A stretch of 7,461 nucleotides of DNA, from NCBI GenBank assembly GCA_027492415.1, contig JAPUEV010000287.1:1-7461 (forward strand). The letters run 5' to 3'. The translations under genes were made by a program, and so were the position numbers. The DNA comes from Ignavibacteria bacterium (GTDB lineage: Bacteria > Bacteroidota > Ignavibacteria > Tepidaquicellales > OLB5). How positions within the stretch are numbered: the first letter of the stretch is position 1; every line of letters starts with the position of its first letter. Under the pieces are notes generated by a model, which was not told where the DNA came from, ran no database searches, and saw nothing but the letters and a program-made list of their open reading frames with translations. Positions 5,571-7,461 of this stretch are shown here, piece by piece.

Positions 5571-6069
5571 TTTCTGTTAAGTTTCTATTTTAAATGAGTA
5601 AACCCTGTTAGTTTAATATTAAGATTAAAATAAATGCTTTAATTATATAAATATCTCAATAGTCATAAAAGTAATTAACAATCAAAACAAAAAATTAAAA
5701 GAATGATAATTATTAACTTAACCCTCTTTTTGAGGTGTTGTTAACATAAAAATGTTAATAACTTTACGTATGTGATATTTACGGAGGAGAGTGTTTTAAA
5801 CAATTTTTAACAGGCTGTGAACAGTTATTCACAACTTATTAACATTAAAAATCTCAGACTCGCTTTGCATAATAATTAAAAAAAGCAGATTTGTCAATGT
5901 TTTTAATAGAAATACACCGATTTCCCCTTAAATACACCCGGTACGTTAATATTTAGTTAAGTTTTATTAACAATTCCGCCAAATTAAGGCTACCCGTTTA
6001 AGCTATAAATATATTACGGTGTTTTAAAAAAACTATTCAAACAAATAAAACCAAGTGATTTAAAATCAA
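5571..6069. other. AT-rich region upstream of dnaA with DnaA-box cluster (candidate oriC part)
   Basis: No gene is seen here. TTATTCACA (5825-5833) is a perfect TTATNCACA box. It is followed by TTATTAACA (5836-5844) in the same orientation, 11 bp away. Further TTATTAACA copies are at 5964-5972 and, on the minus strand, 5761-5753; TAATTAACA is at 5672-5680 and TTGTTAACAT at 5738-5747. TGTGAACAG (5816-5824) beside the first box is a weaker inverted match. The stretch 5580-5720 is almost entirely A and T. Boxes upstream of dnaA fit both an origin and dnaA autoregulation. The remainder, about 5870-6069, has nothing else I can name. Confidence 0.5.
5825..5844 (+). promoter_or_regulatory. Tandem DnaA box and box-like site, one helical turn apart
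   Basis: TTATTCACA (5825-5833) matches the DnaA-box consensus. TTATTAACA (5836-5844) differs from TTATNCACA at one position (C to A at the sixth base). Both lie in the same direction with an 11-bp repeat distance, which places them on the same DNA face. Confidence 0.5.
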
Positions 6070-6142
6070 TGACCGCAGAGCGGTCACACCTTTATAGGCA
6101 AAATTATTACAATAATATTATGACCCCAGCGGGGTCACACAT
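6070..6142. repeat. Pair of hairpins behind the lipoprotein gene, same family as the 444-515 pair
   Basis: The first hairpin is TGACCGC, loop AGA, GCGGTCA (6070-6086). The second is TGACCCC, loop AGC, GGGGTCA (6121-6137). Both stems are perfect 7 bp, 51 nt apart. The first, with its trailing CACAC, is base-for-base identical over 20 nt to 444-463. The second shares AGCGGGGTCACACATG with 500-515. The second hairpin begins 15 nt after the lipoprotein stop codon, so it would lie in that mRNA's 3' end. Confidence 0.85.
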
Positions 6143-6152
6143 GAATTGATTG

Positions 6153-6827
6153 TTATTTGGCGTTCTGTTTTTCTTCATATGCCTGCATCATCCGGCTTGC
6201 TGTTCCCACATCATACTTTCCCCATAATTTATATTCCTTCATATCGGTAAGTATCTTCGTGGAGTCCTGTGAGTTATCAATATACCTTTTTGATAAACCC
6301 ACAAGCTCATCATCACCGCCCGTTATCTTCTTCACATTCCCGCGCTTGATGGCATATTTATTTTCATACTTCACAAAATATATTATAACCTTATCGCCCT
6401 GTTTAAAATCCTTCAGCGCATCTGTGCGGATATACTTCTGGTCCTTCATGTTCGCTTCTACGGTAGGCTCGGAGTACAGTACGTTATCAATTTTTATCAT
6501 ACCGAATACCTCATTCTTGTTCGGATCCGTTGCGCCAATCCTTCTTTTTTCAATATTGACTATTTCACCTGTAACCACAGCAGCCCAGTGTTCATCAAGT
6601 ATCGCAGGCGGCACCCAGTACATATAGCCCGCTGTCAGGAAAGTATCCAGCCCGTTTTTTTGTGTCCCGGTTTCCCTGTTAACATCTTCTTTTTTGCTGT
6701 TTTCTTTTTTTGTTGTATCTGTACCGTTCTGCATATTGCCTGTATCCTGCTTCTTCCCGCAGGAGGAAGTGAATACAAGCATAACTGCAAGCAGCATTGC
6801 TGCCGGTAATATCATTATTGTTTTCAT
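6153..6827 (-). CDS. Putative lipoprotein of unknown function
   Basis: The 224-residue protein starts with a short basic N-end, a hydrophobic stretch (about 4-20) and TSSCGKK, with Cys23 as the probable lipidated residue. The lipobox is loose but acceptable for this group. A polar, Lys/Asn/Thr-rich linker (24-60) follows, as in exported lipoproteins. The folded part (about 62-170) is rich in alternating hydrophobic strands (VVTGEIVNIEKRRIG, VFGMIKIDNVLY, GDKVIIYFVKYENKYAIKRG) and may be a small beta-barrel, but I recognise no named family. It likely sits in a membrane facing the periplasm or outside. The ATG start follows an A-rich leader (ACAGATAAAA) with no strong Shine-Dalgarno. A hairpin with a T-run lies upstream, so it is probably not co-transcribed with the epimerase gene. 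Confidence 0.7.
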   Translation of the reverse strand: MKTIMILPAAMLLAVMLVFTSSCGKKQDTGNMQNGTDTTKKENSKKEDVNRETGTQKNGLDTFLTAGYMYWVPPAILDEHWAAVVTGEIVNIEKRRIGATDPNKNEVFGMIKIDNVLYSEPTVEANMKDQKYIRTDALKDFKQGDKVIIYFVKYENKYAIKRGNVKKITGGDDELVGLSKRYIDNSQDSTKILTDMKEYKLWGKYDVGTASRMMQAYEEKQNAK

Positions 6828-6851
6828 TTTTATCTGTTAATTTATATAACT

Positions 6852-6881
6852 AAAAGCTCCCCTCCTTTTTTAAGGAGGGGA
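6852..6881 (-). terminator. Repeat-derived hairpin, probable terminator of the epimerase gene
   Basis: TCCCCTCCTT (6858-6867) pairs perfectly with AAGGAGGGGA (6872-6881) around a four-base loop. On the minus strand the stem is followed by GCTTTTAG, giving a GC-rich stem plus a short T-run. The same sequence start, GCTCCCCTCCTT, is found at 1806-1817, so a repeat family member appears to be used as a terminator. It works only in the minus direction as judged by the T-run. Confidence 0.6.
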
Positions 6882-6930
6882 AGGCATAACGAACCTTATC
6901 TCGCTCTCAAACTCCCGAACCGGACTTCCT

Positions 6931-6956
6931 CGTTCCCAAGCTCCAGCTTGGGAACG
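6931..6956. repeat. Perfect palindrome CGTTCCCAAGCT / AGCTTGGGAACG
   Basis: CGTTCCCAAGCT (6931-6942) and AGCTTGGGAACG (6945-6956) are perfectly complementary around CC. The hairpin can form with an 11-bp stem and a TCCA tetraloop. Close variants of this palindrome are scattered through many unrelated bacterial genomes, so it is best read as a dispersed repeat. It starts 14 nt after the epimerase stop on the minus strand and has no T-run. Confidence 0.8.
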
Positions 6957-6970
6957 GGAAGCTTAAGTTA

Positions 6971-7461
6971 TCAACTCTCTGCTATCTGAACAATATCCCT
7001 TACCTCTAAAACATGTTTCCCGGGCTTATGGATCGCGCAGTTTATCATTGCCTGTCCGACCTCCTGCAGAGTACACGCAAACTTCGGCATCAGGAATCTC
7101 ATAATAGGATATGTCACCTGCCAGCCAAAGTAAAACTTCAGTATCCGCTTCTGTCCTTTAATTGGCTTCATAATTCCCGGCCTGAACATATAACCGCTGC
7201 CTGGGAACATTTCTATGAGCTTGTTTTCTGTTCTGCCCTTAACCCGCGCCCACATAGTTTTCCCCGATGCGGTGCTGTCGGTGCCATATCCGGAGACGTA
7301 ACAAAATGTCAAAGACTTACCCGGAATTGCACCCTTAAATACTTCTGCAAAACTTACGGTCAGATCATATGTGAGCCGCGAAAACTCTTCTTCTTTTTTC
7401 CCCACTGAGGAAACCCCCGCGCAGAAAAAACAAGCATCGTAACCGGCAAGCTTATCAGCAA
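6971..7461 (-). CDS. NAD(P)-binding epimerase/SDR-like protein, 5'-truncated
   Basis: The frame is open from the right edge (first full codon at 7459-7457) to TGA at 6973-6971, giving 162 residues. The N-terminal Rossmann glycine motif lies outside the window. Visible features are YDACFFCAGVSS (end of a Rossmann strand with the SDR-like CAG motif), LTFCYVSGYGTDS (strand with the active-site serine region), MWARVKGRTEN (helix with the conserved Lys) and YMFRPGIMKPIKG. This pattern fits the small atypical SDR/NAD-dependent epimerase-like proteins of about 210-220 residues. The catalytic Tyr of YxxxK is replaced by Trp (codon 7252-7250), with Lys kept at 7240-7238. The substrate is unknown. A GTG at 7405 is internal: homologous-looking sequence continues upstream of it. 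Confidence 0.8.
   Translation of the reverse strand, partial: ADKLAGYDACFFCAGVSSVGKKEEEFSRLTYDLTVSFAEVFKGAIPGKSLTFCYVSGYGTDSTASGKTMWARVKGRTENKLIEMFPGSGYMFRPGIMKPIKGQKRILKFYFGWQVTYPIMRFLMPKFACTLQEVGQAMINCAIHKPGKHVLEVRDIVQIAES

Noticed and set aside
5571..6152. tRNA or other standard RNA gene in the long spacer
   Set aside because: I saw no cloverleaf, T-loop motif or GC-rich structured segment apart from the two repeat hairpins.
6157..6627. A 156-residue plus-strand open frame with hydrophobic stretches
   Set aside because: It is antisense to the lipoprotein gene, whose signal peptide and domain structure make sense. The hydrophobicity is a by-product of the opposite strand.
7403..7405. GTG as the start codon of the epimerase-like gene
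   Set aside because: The frame continues upstream with typical Rossmann-fold sequence (YDACFFCAGVSS) to the window edge, so the gene is truncated rather than starting here.
7013..7408. A 131-residue plus-strand open frame
   Set aside because: It is antisense to the epimerase-like gene, with no family resemblance.

Overview
The window looks like a chromosomal segment from an AT-rich bacterium of the Bacteroidota/Ignavibacteriota (FCB) group. This assignment is an inference. It rests on the weak or absent Shine-Dalgarno sequences, the A/C-rich gene leaders, the DNA-binding signature of DnaA (GGRNHATVIHACK), and the abundance of short palindromic intergenic repeats. A specific genus cannot be named from the sequence alone.

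Layout. At the left edge is the 3' end of a plus-strand CoA-binding (YccU-like) protein gene. It converges on a minus-strand block that reads, in transcription order from the right: a 5'-truncated NAD(P)-binding epimerase-like gene, a small lipoprotein of unknown function, dnaA, recN, and an alpha/beta-hydrolase-like protein. The two long non-coding stretches flank dnaA: 3616-3995 (dnaA to recN) and 5571-6152 (lipoprotein to dnaA).

The most informative region is the surroundings of dnaA. Downstream of dnaA, after a strong intrinsic terminator, there is a perfect TTATNCACA-type DnaA box on the minus strand (TTATACACA). It is followed directly by a TAC/CTA trinucleotide run and then an almost GC-free stretch. 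This is the order and polarity expected of a DnaA box, DnaA-trio and unwinding element. Upstream of dnaA, in an AT-rich stretch of about 500 bp, there is a second cluster: TTATTCACA and TTATTAACA in tandem one helical turn apart, plus further TTATTAACA-like 9-mers. Together these suggest a bipartite chromosomal origin (oriC) flanking dnaA, with recN in the place where dnaN usually sits.

The second theme is repeats. Short GC-rich palindromes fill nearly every intergenic gap. They include a regular array of four hairpins about 48 nt apart between the convergent genes, a matching two-hairpin copy behind the lipoprotein gene, C-rich elements that double as terminators, and one copy inserted in frame within recN that adds a Pro/Arg-rich loop to the ATPase head.

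The genes do not form an obvious single pathway. DnaA (initiation) and RecN (double-strand break repair) are core chromosome-maintenance proteins. The hydrolase, lipoprotein, epimerase and CoA-binding protein are accessory or poorly characterised.
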